DNA of 64,000 nt from Moringa oleifera (GCA_021397835.1 JAJFZO010000609.1:3660001-3724000), one strand, 5' to 3'. Numbered from the stretch's first letter, positions 21,968 through 32,860 are shown. Program-made: numbers and translations. Notes: generated by a model not told the origin, from the letters alone.

Positions 21968-22005
21968 TACCGAGAAGGTATACGGTTCGAATCCATATAG
22001 CCCTA
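21968..22005 (+). pseudogene. trnV-UAC: trnV-UAC 3' exon (NUPT)
   Basis: 3' exon of plastid valine tRNA (CCGAGAAGGTATACGGTTCG and the acceptor end ATAGCCCTA) with two transitions in the T-arm/variable region. The 5' exon was not found. It lies upstream of ndhC on the same strand, as in plastomes. Confidence 0.85.
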
Positions 22006-23232
22006 CCTATACCTATATTATTTTATTATTTATTTATAATTTATAAACATAATATTATTTATATTATAAATTAAATAAATAATATTATGAATAATATTCA
22101 AATACAAAAAATTATATAGTTTTTTCCTCATTATTATATTCTTTCTTATTTGTAACAGGTCCCTTTCGCTTGCTTGGTTCATCAAAATAAAATCATTCTC
22201 ATAAGCCTGCTCACATGGGGATTGTTCAGAGCAAAACTAAAAACAAAAGCGCATTTCATTTCAATGGATCCAATCACTATATATCTCTTTCTAATCTCGA
22301 ATCAACCAAAACAAAGCAATTTGTGGACAATCAAAAAGTTAGTGATACTTCTTTTTTTTGGATACCCACCGAATCTTTTTGAATTTGTGAATTCAAAATT
22401 ATGACATAAACCTGATTAAAGATAAAAACTCAAACCTAACTAAACCCCAATGGAATCTAATAGTAAGTCACATGGATCTAGGAAGGCCTTACTGCATTTG
22501 TGGACACGTCAGAGTTTGAAAAACGAAGAAATTTTCATTAAAAAAATTTCATAAACATAACATAAAAAACATAATATTTTATTTTTATAATATAAATATA
22601 AATAATAAAAAATTATTTGTTATTTAATAATTTTAAATTTAAAAACAAAAATTAATTAATATTAAAATAATATTATTAATATAATAATATTATTAATACA
22701 AAAAATATAAAAAATAATATTATTAATATAATATGATAATAAAATAAATAAATATAAATATAATAATAATAATAATAAAATAAAAAATAATATTCAAAAT
22801 AAAATAAAAATTGATTTAAAATTTCTAATTTTAATTTAAGATTTTTTAATTTCTAATACTCTAATACATATTAGAATTAAAAAAAAAACTGAGAATTCTA
22901 TTTAGTTTAGAATTTCCACCATATTTTATTATTTTATTTGGAAAAATACGAAGCAAGGTGAAAACGAAAAAGTTTGATTTGTTTTGTATAAGAGAAATCT
23001 ATATTTATTTATACTATGTCGAACTATATCGAAAAATAAGTGTAATGGAAATAAAATAGGATTTCAATCAATAAATCTTAAAACGAGACATGTACCACAG
23101 TAAACAATGAAACTAAACAATTCGATCAAACTTAATTTTTGTTTTGACTAAACAGTCATGTATGACTTGACAATCAATTCCAATTCGAATCGATTAATTC
23201 GGTATATTTTCCACATTCATAGGAGTTCGTCT
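22006..23232. other. trnV-ndhC plastid spacer with AT expansion
   Basis: Spacer between trnV-UAC and ndhC. About 22,540-22,870 is almost pure A and T with iterated AATATTATTAAT-like words. The open frame at 22,174-22,404 is not a recognisable gene. Confidence 0.7.
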
Positions 23233-23595
23233 ATGTTTCTGCTTTACGAATATGATATTTTATGGGCATTTCTAATAATATCAAGTGTTATTCCTATTTT
23301 GGCATTTTTAATTTCTGGAGTTTTAGCTCCAATTAGCAAAGGTCCAGAGAAACTCTCTAGTTACGAATCGGGTATACAACCAATGGGCGATGCTTGGTTA
23401 CAATTTCGAATTCGTTATTATATGTTTGCTCTAGTTTTTGTTGTTTTTTATGTTGAAATAGTTTTTCTTTATCCATGGGCAATGAGTTTCAATGTATTGG
23501 GAGTATCCATTTTTATGGAAGCTTTCATTTTTGTGCTTATCCTAATTGTTGGTTCAGTTTATGCATGGCGAAAAGGAGCATTAGAATGGTCTTAG
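23233..23595 (+). pseudogene. ndhC: ndhC copy, open frame intact (NUPT)
   Basis: Complete 120-residue NdhC (NuoA-like NDH subunit) from ATG 23,233 to TAG 23,595; the frame also extends upstream by chance to 23,158. The conserved [15 protein letters not shown] and [11 protein letters not shown] stretches are present. Conserved acidic residues in the second helix region are changed ([20 protein letters not shown]), so it looks unconstrained. It is much better preserved than ycf1. Confidence 0.92.
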
Positions 23596-23668
23596 TTCTT
23601 GAATATTCAGACAATAACAATAAAAAGTAAAAAGTAAAAAAAAAATTATTAAGAACATTGAGACAATT

Positions 23669-24344
23669 ATGAATTCCATTGAGTTTACCTTAGTTGATCA
23701 AACAATGCAAAATTCAGTTATTTCAACTATATTAAACGATCTTTCAAATTGGTCAAGACTTTCTAGTTTATGGCCGCTTCTTTATGGTACTAATTGTTGC
23801 TTCATTGAATTTACCTCATTAATAGGCTCACGATTCGACTTTGATCGTTGTGGATTGGTACCCAGATCGAGTCTTAGACAGGCGGACCTAATTGTAAGAG
23901 CCGCCACAGTAACAATGAAAATGGCTCCTTCTTTAATGAGATTATATAAAAACAAATGCCTGAACCAAAGTATGTTATTGCTATGGGAGCATGTACAATT
24001 ACAGGAGGGATGTTCAGTGCCAATTCTTATAGTATTGTTTGGGGAGTTGATAAGCTAATTCTTGTGGATGTCTATTTGCCAGGCTGTCCACCTAAACTAG
24101 AGGCAGTTATGCTATAACAAAAATTCATAAGAAAATATCTCGAGAAATCTATGAAGATGGAATTCGATCCCAATAGAGGAATCAGTGTTTTACTACCAAT
24201 CACAAGTTTATTTTTGTACACAGTACGCATACTGGAAATTATGATCAAGAATTACTCTATCAACCATCATCCACTTTAGAGATCCTTATTGAAACATTTT
24301 TTAAAAACAAAAGTTCAATATCTTCCCACGAATTAGTGAATTAG
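23669..24344 (+). pseudogene. ndhK: ndhK pseudogene (NUPT)
   Basis: Relic of NdhK (NuoB-like, ligand of cluster N2). The start at 23,669 reads [20 protein letters not shown], with [14 protein letters not shown] carrying the conserved CC pair. A frameshift near 23,950 breaks it. The rest ([25 protein letters not shown]) is readable to TAG at 24,342-24,344. Spacing from ndhC is as in plastids, where the two are cotranscribed. Confidence 0.93.
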
Positions 24345-24451
24345 GTAGGATTCCACAGAATAAGAAAAGAGCGAATTAATCTTCATAAATTAGAGTTCAT
24401 CATAAATGTGAAATACTTATCTTATACAAAAAAAAAGTGCACGGGAAATAA

Positions 24452-24481
24452 AATAAGATGCAAGGTCCTTTGTCTCTGGCT
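24452..24481 (+). pseudogene. ndhJ: ndhJ first codons, truncated by a join
   Basis: After the normal ndhK-ndhJ spacer, ATGCAAGGTCCTTTGTCT matches the start of ndhJ. Then the sequence jumps within a few bases to the middle of ndhI. Only about eight codons remain. Confidence 0.75.
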
Positions 24482-24748
24482 ATTGTTGATTGGAAATTTG
24501 AAACTAATATTTGAAAGGAACGATTACTTAATTGCAGTATTGATTTCGGACTCTGTATATTTTGTAGTAACTGTGTTGAGTATTGTCCAATAAATTGTTT
24601 ATCAATGACCGAAGAATATGAACTTTCGACTTACGATCATCACGAATTGAATTATAATCAAATTTCTTTGGTTCGTTTACCAATGTCAGTAATTGATGAT
24701 TATACAATTCAAACAATTTTGAATCCACCTTAAAGAAAAAATAGGTAA
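24481..24748 (+). pseudogene. ndhI: ndhI 3' fragment, extra copy
   Basis: Third copy of the ndhI 3' half in the window. It is readable as [16 protein letters not shown] sequence, then EYELSTYD and [16 protein letters not shown], with stops. The second cysteine of the cluster motif region is altered. Downstream it carries about 75 bp of the ndhI-ndhG spacer before switching to ndhA intron sequence at about 24,825. It is closest in layout to 26,500-26,865. Confidence 0.9.
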
Positions 24749-24824
24749 AGCTTTTGATTTGATTAAGGACTAATTGAAAATTACTAAGGTTCGTTTGTGG
24801 TTTAAAAGAATAAGATCTTTCTCT

Positions 24825-25651
24825 GGCTTGAAGCGGGTTCAAAAGATTAACCGTATGAAGTTTTCATTATCGGTTTTATGGATTACCATCCATGTAGTAC
24901 CAAGGGGAGGATTGAGCAAAAATGATTGGATGATTAGGAACACCAAAAGACACAAAGGAATAGTAATGACGATTACAAAAATTTTAAAAAAGTAAAGGGA
25001 TATTCTATTTCTGCATAACACAAAAGAATGCTAATTGGGGCTTTAAGTTGGTAGAAATAATTAGGCAGTACTCCCCATGATTTCGATCCAGAGTATGCTC
25101 CTATCCATCTATTAAAGCAATGACTATCAGGAACAAAATAATCCTTTATTATTTTATTTTCATTTTAGCTTTTAGCCCACCCATTTTTTTCTCAGAAAGA
25201 AGAATATGAACAAAAAAAAGGATATTTTTTATTTTAGTATTTCTTTCATATATTTCGAGAAATCAAATTTGTGTCATAAGTCATGAACTAATGGAATGTC
25301 TAATTCTTTTTCGTAATCGAAAATGATGGGCTGAAATACCTATTGATATTGAAGGTGAAAGACTAAGTTATTACTCAACAAATATAAATTGAAATTATTA
25401 AGGGATAAGATCAATTCAGAAGCACTTTTTTTTTATTTATTATTATAGTTATAGCAGACAGAATTCCATTGGTATAATTTTAGGCCTTCCGATAGATTTT
25501 GATTTCATCTATTCTATGACCATATAAAGATAAATAATACTGATTCGATCCTTAGACTTATTTGCAGCCCACGAGGAGCCATATGAGGCGAAAACCTCAT
25601 GTACAGTTTTGTAATAACAATGGGAATAGTGATGTTATCACTAACTATGAT
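24825..25651 (+). other. ndhA group II intron, 3' part
   Basis: Non-coding stretch ending in a clear domain V hairpin at about 25,576-25,609 (GAGCCATATGAGG, GCGAAAA loop, CCTCATGTACAGTTT), followed by a domain VI-like hairpin and then ndhA exon 2. The 5' part of the intron and exon 1 are missing, cut at the join with ndhI spacer DNA. It is a relic and not a mobile intron: no intron protein is present. Confidence 0.8.
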
Positions 25652-26189
25652 TATCTAACAATTCAAATGCAGTTGATATAGTTGAGGCACAGTCAAAATA
25701 TGTGGTTTGGGGGTGGAATTTATGGCGTCAACCTATCGGGTTTATTATTTTTCTAATTTCTTCCCTAGCAGAATGTGAGAGGTTACCCTTTGATTTACCA
25801 GAAGCGGAAGAAGAATTAGTAGCAGGTTATCAAACCGAATATTCAAGTATCAAATTTGGTTTATTTTACATTGCTTCCTATCTAAATCTATTAGTTTCTT
25901 GATTATTTGTAACAGTTCTATACTTGGGCGGTTGGAATATTTCTATTTCATACATATCGTTCTCGAGCTAGTTGAAATAAATAAAACAGATGGAATCCTT
26001 GGAACAACAATTGGTATCTTTATTACATTAGCTAAAACTTATTTGTTCTTGTTCATTCCTGTCACAACAAGATGGACTTTACCTAGGCTAAGAATGGACC
26101 AACTATTAAATCTTGGATGGAAATTTCTTTTACCTATTTCTCTCGGTAATTTATTATTAACAACTTCTTCCCAACTCCTTTCACTATAA
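25652..26189 (+). pseudogene. ndhA: ndhA exon 2, frameshifted (copy 2)
   Basis: Second exon of NdhA (NuoH-like NDH subunit). It begins [16 protein letters not shown], a base is lost near 25,702, then [13 protein letters not shown] and [23 protein letters not shown] are clear. A stop and frameshift lie at about 25,900. The end is [20 protein letters not shown] to TAA at 26,189. Length of 538 is about one base short of normal. Confidence 0.93.
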
Positions 26190-26279
26190 TGTAAAGAAAA
26201 AAAAAGGAATACGACATCCATGACTTGGTTCAAACAAGAGAAAGAAATAAAGATAAAATTATTCATAGATATTTACAAT

Positions 26280-26783
26280 ATGTTCCCTACGGTAACTAGG
26301 TTCATGAATTATGGTCAACAAATAGTTTGAGCTGCAAGGTACATTGGTCAAAGTTTCATGATTACCTTATTCCATGCAAATCATTTACCTGTAACTATTC
26401 AATATCCTTATGAAAAATTAATAACATCAGAGTGCTTCCGTGATCTAATCCATTTTGAATTTGATAAATGCATTGCTTATGAAGTATGTGTTCGAGTATG
26501 TCCTATAGATCTGCCTATTGTTGATTAGAAATTTGAAACTGATAATTGAAAGAAACGATTGCTTAATTATAGTATTGATTTCGAAATCTGTATATTTTGT
26601 GGTAAGTGCGTTGAGTATTGTCCAACAAATTGTTTATCAATGATCGAAGAATATGAACTTTCGACTTACGATCGTTACGAATTGAATTATAATCAAATTG
26701 CTTTGGGTCGTTTACCAATGTCAGTAATTGACGATTATACAATTCAAACAATTTTGAATTTGCCTCAAAGAAAAAATAGGTAA
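26280..26783 (+). pseudogene. ndhI: ndhI pseudogene, full length (copy 2)
   Basis: Full-span ndhI. Start at 26,280 (MFPTVTRFMNYGQQIV, then TGA for the next Trp or Arg codon). The first cluster motif is partly readable as [12 protein letters not shown]. Stops follow, then the open tail 26,559-26,783 carries the second motif [12 protein letters not shown] with all four cysteines. End NLPQRKNR plus TAA. Confidence 0.93.
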
Positions 26784-27167
26784 ACCTTTTGATTTGATTA
26801 AAGAGTAATTGAAAATTACTAAGATTCGTTTTTGGTTTAAAAGAATGAGATCTTTCTCTTTGCTTGGTCAATAACTACAAATTCCGACTATAAATTGGTT
26901 GATGAGACTTACGACTTAATTTGTATTGAAAATCTATTCTATTAATCTAATATCTCCGTAATTCTTTTGAAATATATAGGTTCAAAATACCCTTTCGAAT
27001 AAAGAAAAGAACGAAATTGTCCAATAACTGGACTTGTATTTACATTAATTCATACTTATTATATTATAATTTAATACAATTAGGAACGTATTATAAATAA
27101 ATTTCTTGGTCAAGTTAATAAGGTCGTGAAAAGCATTTTGATTTATTTATCTCTTTTTTTACATCTA
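26784..27167. other. ndhI-ndhG plastid spacer (copy 2)
   Basis: Matches 7989-8374 in reverse orientation. AT-rich, no gene. Confidence 0.75.
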
Positions 27168-27698
27168 ATGGATTTGCCTGGACCAATACATGATTTGTTT
27201 TTAGTTTTTATAGGATCAAGTCTTATATTAGGAGGTTTGGAAGTGGTATTACTTACCAACCCAATTTTTTCTGCCTTTTCATTAGGATTTGTTCTTGTTT
27301 GTATATCCTTGTTCTATATTCTATCAAATTCCTATTTTGCAGTTGCTATACAGCTCCTTATTTACGTGGGGGCCGTAAATGTTTTAATCATCTTTGCTGT
27401 GATGCTCATGAATGGTTCAGAATATTACATAGATTTTAATCTGTGGACGGTTGGGAATGGGATTACTTTGTTGGTTTGTACAAGTATTTTTCTTTCGTTA
27501 ATTACTACTATTCTGAATACGTCATGGTACGGGGTTATTTGGACTACAAGATTAAACCAGATTCTAGAGCAAGATTTTATAAGTAGTAGTCAACAAATTG
27601 GAATTCATTTATCAACAGATTTTTTTCTTCCATTTGAACTCATTTTGATAATTCTTTTCGTTGCTTTGATAGGTGCAATCGCCATGGCTCGTCAGTAA
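27168..27698 (+). pseudogene. ndhG: ndhG copy, open frame intact (copy 2)
   Basis: Complete 176-codon ndhG of exactly normal length, starting [18 protein letters not shown] and ending [11 protein letters not shown]. The frame is also open upstream to 27,126 by chance. Copy 1 of the same gene (7459-7988) has a frameshift, so the two copies decayed separately. Not expected to be expressed in the nucleus. Confidence 0.92.
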
Positions 27699-27945
27699 TA
27701 AATCTTTCTAATTAGAAAGAGCAATCCAAACAAAACTTTTTTCTGTGTTATCACACCCATTTCCTTTCAATTTTATTTGAATACTATTTATGTCGAAAAT
27801 AGAAATTAATTATTTTATTCGATCTATTACCAATATAGTCTTTTGATTTGTACTTGTTATATTCTAGTCAATCGAATCCGTTGAATTATTGTATTGTTCA
27901 TATTGAACTAAATAGAAATTCATAACATTTATAAGGAGTTGGTCA

Positions 27946-28251
27946 ATGATGCTCGAACATGTACTTGTTTTGAATGCCTATTTATTTTTTATCGGTATTT
28001 ATGGATTGATTACGAGTCGAAATATGGTTAGGGCTCTTATATGTCTTGAACTTATCCTTAATGCGGTTAATATGAATTTCGTAATATTTTTTGATTTTTT
28101 TAATAATCACCAATTAAAAGGGGATATTTTCTCAATTTTTGTTATAGCAATTGCAGCCGCCGAAGCAGCTATTGGATTAGCTATTGTTTCACCAATTTAT
28201 CATAACATAAAATCCACTCGTATCAACCAATCGACTTTGTTGAATAAGTAA
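27946..28251 (+). pseudogene. ndhE: ndhE copy, open frame intact (copy 2)
   Basis: Full 101-codon ndhE. It keeps the conserved Glu of [13 protein letters not shown] that copy 1 has lost. It has a few private changes ([15 protein letters not shown]). Upstream and downstream spacers match copy 1 in reverse orientation. Confidence 0.9.
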
Positions 28252-28489
28252 CATTAAGATAATATTCATCAATTTGAATTAACATGTATAATACATTTAA
28301 TAGATCATATTTGTGAAAACGTCAGAAATCAAAGTATTTTGGCCCTCTTTTATGAGTTGGTCCAGAAATAAGTTGATTAGAAAAATTACTGATAAAGTAA
28401 ATTATTGATTTATCTAGTCTTTAAATATACGACTCATTTACAAGTTTACTAGATTGAAAATTTATGATATTCAAAAATTTATAGATCCT

Positions 28490-28735
28490 ATGTCACATTC
28501 AGTAAAAATTTATGATACATGTATAGGATGTACTCAATATGTTCGAGCATGCCCCACATATGAATTAGAAATGATAGCTTGGGGTGGATGTAAAGCTAAG
28601 CAAATAGCTTCTGCTCCAAGAACAGAGGACTATGTTGGTTGTAAGAGATGTGAATCCGCCTGTCCAACAGATTTCTTGAGCATTCGAGTTTATTTATGAC
28701 ATGAAACAACTTAAAGCAAGGGTCTAGCTTATTGA
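28490..28735 (+). pseudogene. psaC: psaC pseudogene (copy 2)
   Basis: 246-nt psaC with a normal ATG start (28,490), the first cysteine intact (TCIGCTQ) but another cluster cysteine changed to Tyr (CTQYVRACP), and a further Cys to Tyr change (EDYVGCK). Trp codon 70 or so is TGA and an Arg codon is TAA near the end. Lesions do not overlap those of copy 1. Confidence 0.94.
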
Positions 28736-28787
28736 TACGTTCCAGAAAACCTCACTTGAATACATTTGATTTTTTTTACTGAAAAAA

Positions 28788-28838
28788 ACCCATACTCAAA
28801 AAAATATTCTATTTTTTTCAAGTACGGGTTTTTGTTCC
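28788..28838. repeat. psaC-ndhD spacer hairpin (copy 2)
   Basis: AAACCCATACTC and its diverged complement GAGTACGGGTTT-type arms (read as AAGTACGGGTTT) flank an A/T-rich centre. The equivalent place in copy 1 is at about 6304-6368. Confidence 0.6.
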
Positions 28839-28858
28839 AAGTGTATCTTGTCTTTACC

Positions 28859-30366
28859 ATGAATTATTTTCCTTTGTTAACAATAATTGTAGTTTTGCCC
28901 ATATCTACAGGTTCTTTAATTTTTTTCCCTTTCATAGAGGAAATAAGGTAATTAGGTGGTATACAATATCTAGATGTGTCTTAGAACTCCTTCTAACGAC
29001 CTATGCATTTTTTTTATCATTTTCAATTAGACGATCCGTTGATTCAATTGACGAAAGATAATAAATGGATCAATTTTTTTGATCTTTACTAGAGATTGGG
29101 AATACATGGACTTTCTATAAGTCCTATTTCACTGACAGAATTTATCACTACTTTAGCTACCTTAGTGGCTCAGCCAATTACTCGAGATTCCCAATTATTC
29201 CATTTTCTGATGTTAGCAATGTACAGTGGTCAAATAGGATTATTTTCTTCTCGAGACTTTTTACTTTTTTTCATCATGTGAGAGTTAGAATTAATTCCAG
29301 TTTATCTACTTCTATCCATGTGGGAAGGAAAGAAACACCTGTATTCAGCTACAAAATTTATTTTGTACACTGCAAGAAGTTCTGTTTTTCTATTAATATG
29401 AGTTTTAGGTATCGGTTTATATGGTTCCAATGAACCAACGTTAAATTTTGAAATATTAACAAATCAATCGTATCCTGTCGCACTCGAAATAATATTTTAT
29501 ATTGCATTTCTTATTGCTTTTGCCGTCAAATCGTTGATTATACCCTTACATACATGGCTACCAGACACCCATGGAGAGGCACATTACAGTACTTGTATGC
29601 TTCTCGCCAGAATCTTATTAAAAATGGGAGCATATGGGTTGGTTACAATCAATATGGAATTATTACCCCATGTTCATTTTATATTTCCTCCCTAGTTGTT
29701 GGTAGTAGGTACAATTCAAATAATTTATGCAGCTTAAACATCTCCTAGTCAACGTAATTTAAAAAAAAAAAAAAGAATAGCCTATTCTTTCATATCTCAT
29801 ATGGGTTTCATAATTATAAGAATTGGTTCTATAACCGATCCAGGACTCAATGGAGCCATTTTATAAATAGTCTCTCATGGATTTATTGGAGCTGCACTTT
29901 TTTTCTTGGCAGGAACGAGTTATGATAGAATATGTCTTGTTTATCTCGACGAAATAGGCAGAATGGCTATCTCAATTCCAAAAATATTTACAATGTTCAG
30001 TATCTTATCGATAGCTTCCCTTGCATTACCGAGCATGAGTGGTTTTGTTGTAGAATTGATAGTATTTTTTGGAATAATTACAAGCCAAAAATATTTTTTA
30101 ATGCCAAAAATACTAATTTTTTTTATAATGGCAATTGAAATGATATTAACTCCTATTTATTCATTATCTATGTTATGCCAAATGTTCTATGGATACAAGC
30201 TAATTAATGACCCAAACTTGTATTTTTTTTATTCTGGACCACGAGAGTTATTTGTTTAATCTCTATTCTTCTACCCATAATAGTTATTGGTATTTATCCG
30301 GATTTCGTTCTCGGACTATCAAGTGACAAGGTCAAAGCTATTCTATCTAATTATTTTTATAGATAG
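28859..30366 (+). pseudogene. ndhD: ndhD pseudogene, full span (copy 2)
   Basis: About 1.5 kb relic spanning the whole of ndhD, with several frameshifts. Recognisable pieces are [12 protein letters not shown] (start), [12 protein letters not shown], a middle part including [18 protein letters not shown] sequence near 29,560, and [17 protein letters not shown] (29,906-30,259). End YFYR plus TAG at 30,364-30,366. The start codon is ATG, unlike the ACG of copy 1. A 13-base A run interrupts it near 29,761-29,774. Confidence 0.93.
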
Positions 30367-30424
30367 TTTTCATAAATAAAAAAAAATGAAATTGAATTGT
30401 AACCAGACATGCTTGGCGTTTGTC

Positions 30425-30467
30425 AGAACCTTTTGAATCAAGTAGTGTAGTGATTCAAAAGGTTCTT
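30425..30467. terminator. ccsA/ndhD convergent 3' stem-loop (copy 2)
   Basis: Same hairpin as at 5116-5158, with arms fully conserved and a changed loop. Confidence 0.7.
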
Positions 30468-30534
30468 GACATCTTACACTCAATTTTCTTACTTCTATAT
30501 ATATACGCTATCCTATCTTTTGTATTTGTTAGCC

Positions 30535-30583
30535 CCTTTCTTCAATTCAATTAGATGTTAATGTAAATGAACCATAACTATAA
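30535..30583 (-). pseudogene. ccsA: ccsA 3' end fragment (copy 2) at the NUPT edge
   Basis: The last bases of ccsA on the minus strand (reading towards ATGTTAATGTAAATGAACC in the plus sense, the reverse of the ...GSFTLTSN end). The plastid match ends at about 30,583, and LTR sequence of a nuclear retrotransposon follows at once. Confidence 0.8.
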
Positions 30584-30838
30584 ATACCAAGTACCGCTCT
30601 AGAGAAACTAAGCTAATTTTTATATTGATTTACTATTAGTTTTTTTTTTCTCTCACTGAACCATCAGAGTGATCCCACGGGACATTTCATGCTCACTATC
30701 TTTTGATTTTGTAGAGTTGATACCCAAAAAGAGTAGTAAGTCACCTTTATCTAACTAAAGTAATATTCTTCTCTCAATACGGCACTAGTCTTTATGTTTT
30801 TTCCTTTCTCTTTTCACGACCAAAATTTGCAATAACAA
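30584..30838 (+). repeat. 5' LTR of gypsy element 1, truncated
   Basis: This stretch aligns with the second half of the LTR at 38,271-38,888. Shared phrases are the ATCAGAGTGATCC block, GGACA...CATGCTCA, TAGTCTTTATGTTTTTT and a final TTTG(C/T)AA(T)AACA. The first half of this LTR is missing, replaced by the plastid insertion. Confidence 0.75.
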
Positions 30839-31639
30839 TTTCGTGCTACTTGTGAGAAGCAATGCAAAATTCATCTTTACTCGAAGATTCAAGTCCTCAA
30901 ACTAAGATGATATTCCCAACTCAACCACTTTCGACTCTACTGTGGCACCTCAAATAAAAGGTGCCTTGATATTCCCGTCATAATTAATGAATATGCCTCC
31001 ACTTCTTTTGTCTATACTACCTCCATACGCCTCGTCACATCTACCATTTTGATGTTGGCTTTACCTTCACGACCACCTAAGGCAAGCTGGTTAATGATAC
31101 TTAAATCAACAACCTCATCATGCTTAAGTGTCTTTGCCTACCAGTATTCTTGTATAATCACTCCTAGAACAAATCTCAACAAGACCTTAAGAATTACTTG
31201 CCTCTTTTGAGTAAAAAATCAATCAACTATTTAACTTCATAAATTTATTAGCCATTAAATATCTGCAAAAAACCTATTTTATCCATCTCAATTAGTAAAT
31301 CTTCAAAAAGGCACTAGAGAAATGAACTTGGAGAATTCTCATCATGACCAAGATGAACAAGCAAAAAAGCCCCATGCCCTTGAACATATTCAATTTGAAG
31401 AAAAAGAAAGCAATTGAAATGATTGAGGTGACACCGCCAAATAAGATAAAATTGAGGAGCTCAACTAGCAAGTTCGATTTTCAAACCAAAAAATAGAGAT
31501 AATGTCTAAATCGAAACATCATGGAATGTTAAGTGAGTGTAGGCAGGAAGTGGAGTCACCCTTCACTAAGGATTTACACTAAACTCCAATGCCTTATAAA
31601 TGCAAAATACCTTAAATTGACTCGTATGACAAGACATTA

Positions 31640-32860
31640 AATCCTACAGATCATCTAAAAAGATTCAACACCATGATGTCTATTTAGGAGCTCACTAATG
31701 CACAAAAGTGTAATTTGTTTCTTATTACTCTAACTAAAATAGCATGTGCATGTTACTCATCCTTAAAACCTAGAATAATAAATAAGTTCAAATCATTTGG
31801 GTAGTTATTCCTATCAAGGTTCATGAATAGTATGATGAAGAAAAAGGATTTTTCTAACTTATTCCAAATCAAGGAAAGAATAAGAGAATCCTTAAGAGAT
31901 TATATGAGATGATTTACTAAAGCTACCTTGAAGGTCAAGGAGCTAGAGCAAATAGTAGTTATTTTAACAATTAAGAAAGGTTTACTAACTTGTCCATTCC
32001 ATGATGCTTTAAGCAAGAAATTGCAAGTAAATATGAATGCCCTTCTCATTAAAGTGGATAAGTATATTAAATAAAGAAAGAAAACAAAAAAAGGAACTAG
32101 GGGCAAATATGAACATATGAAGGAATAATCACATAAACATAAACCAAGAAAGAATTTTCAGGGGGCAATTGGGAAAGTGGAAAAAGCTCTTCACGATTAC
32201 AAGGTTTTAGAAGAAGGGACCAAGAAAAAGAATACTTCGTTGACAACATCGAAATAACATATTTTGACAATCATACAAGATGATTGGAAGGTCAGAAAGC
32301 CACATAAGATGCTAGTAAATCTAACTCTCCATGATTGAAGGAAGTTCTATAGATTTCATAATAATCATGTACATGATACAAAAGATTGTCAAAATTTAAA
32401 AGAAGAAATAAAGTATCTCGTTAGCCAAGGGCATCTTTCCTCTTCCATGGATAAAATCAAGATAAAGGGGGGAAAAATAAATAAAAAGATCGAAGTCACT
32501 TAGGAGAAACTTTAAAAAACAAAGTCAAAAAAGGTATCATTTCAAAGAACTAAAAGTGAACTTGTTCAAAAAAGAGAATAACAACTAACTTCTCTACATC
32601 TCCTAACTTATGTAACTAGAGCTAATAAAGAAAGAAAAGTGATTAATGTAATGGTAGAAGAAGTCACAATAGGTAGAGAGATAACAACAAATAAGAAGGC
32701 ATATGCCAGGAAAAGATAAGAGGAAGAGTTAGAACCAAAGAAGTCTAATTCATAGGAAGTGATTTCTTTCTTAAAAGCATATTTAGAAGGAGTTTTGACT
32801 CCTCATAAAAATGCTTTGGTTATTATTTTAATAGTTGTTGTTATTGCAAATTCTAATTTT
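31640..32860 (+). pseudogene. Gypsy gag and protease-start relic (element 1)
   Basis: In interrupted frames the translation follows the plant gypsy gag domain: DPTDHLKRFNTMM, KERIRESLRDYM, and a downstream FHNNHVHDTKDCQNLKEEI stretch, where H-x-D-T-x-x-C is typical just before the protease. Near 32,640-32,860, KKAYAR and LTPHKNALVI-like phrases resemble the start of the aspartic protease region. Many stops. Non-functional. Confidence 0.75.

Noticed and set aside
25576..25609. Mobile group II intron
   Set aside because: It is the domain V of the ordinary ndhA intron; no maturase or reverse transcriptase belongs to it and the 5' part is gone.
1..30583. A functional plastid genome segment
   Set aside because: Most genes have stops or frameshifts, the block order is impossible for a plastome, and the right edge continues into nuclear retrotransposons.
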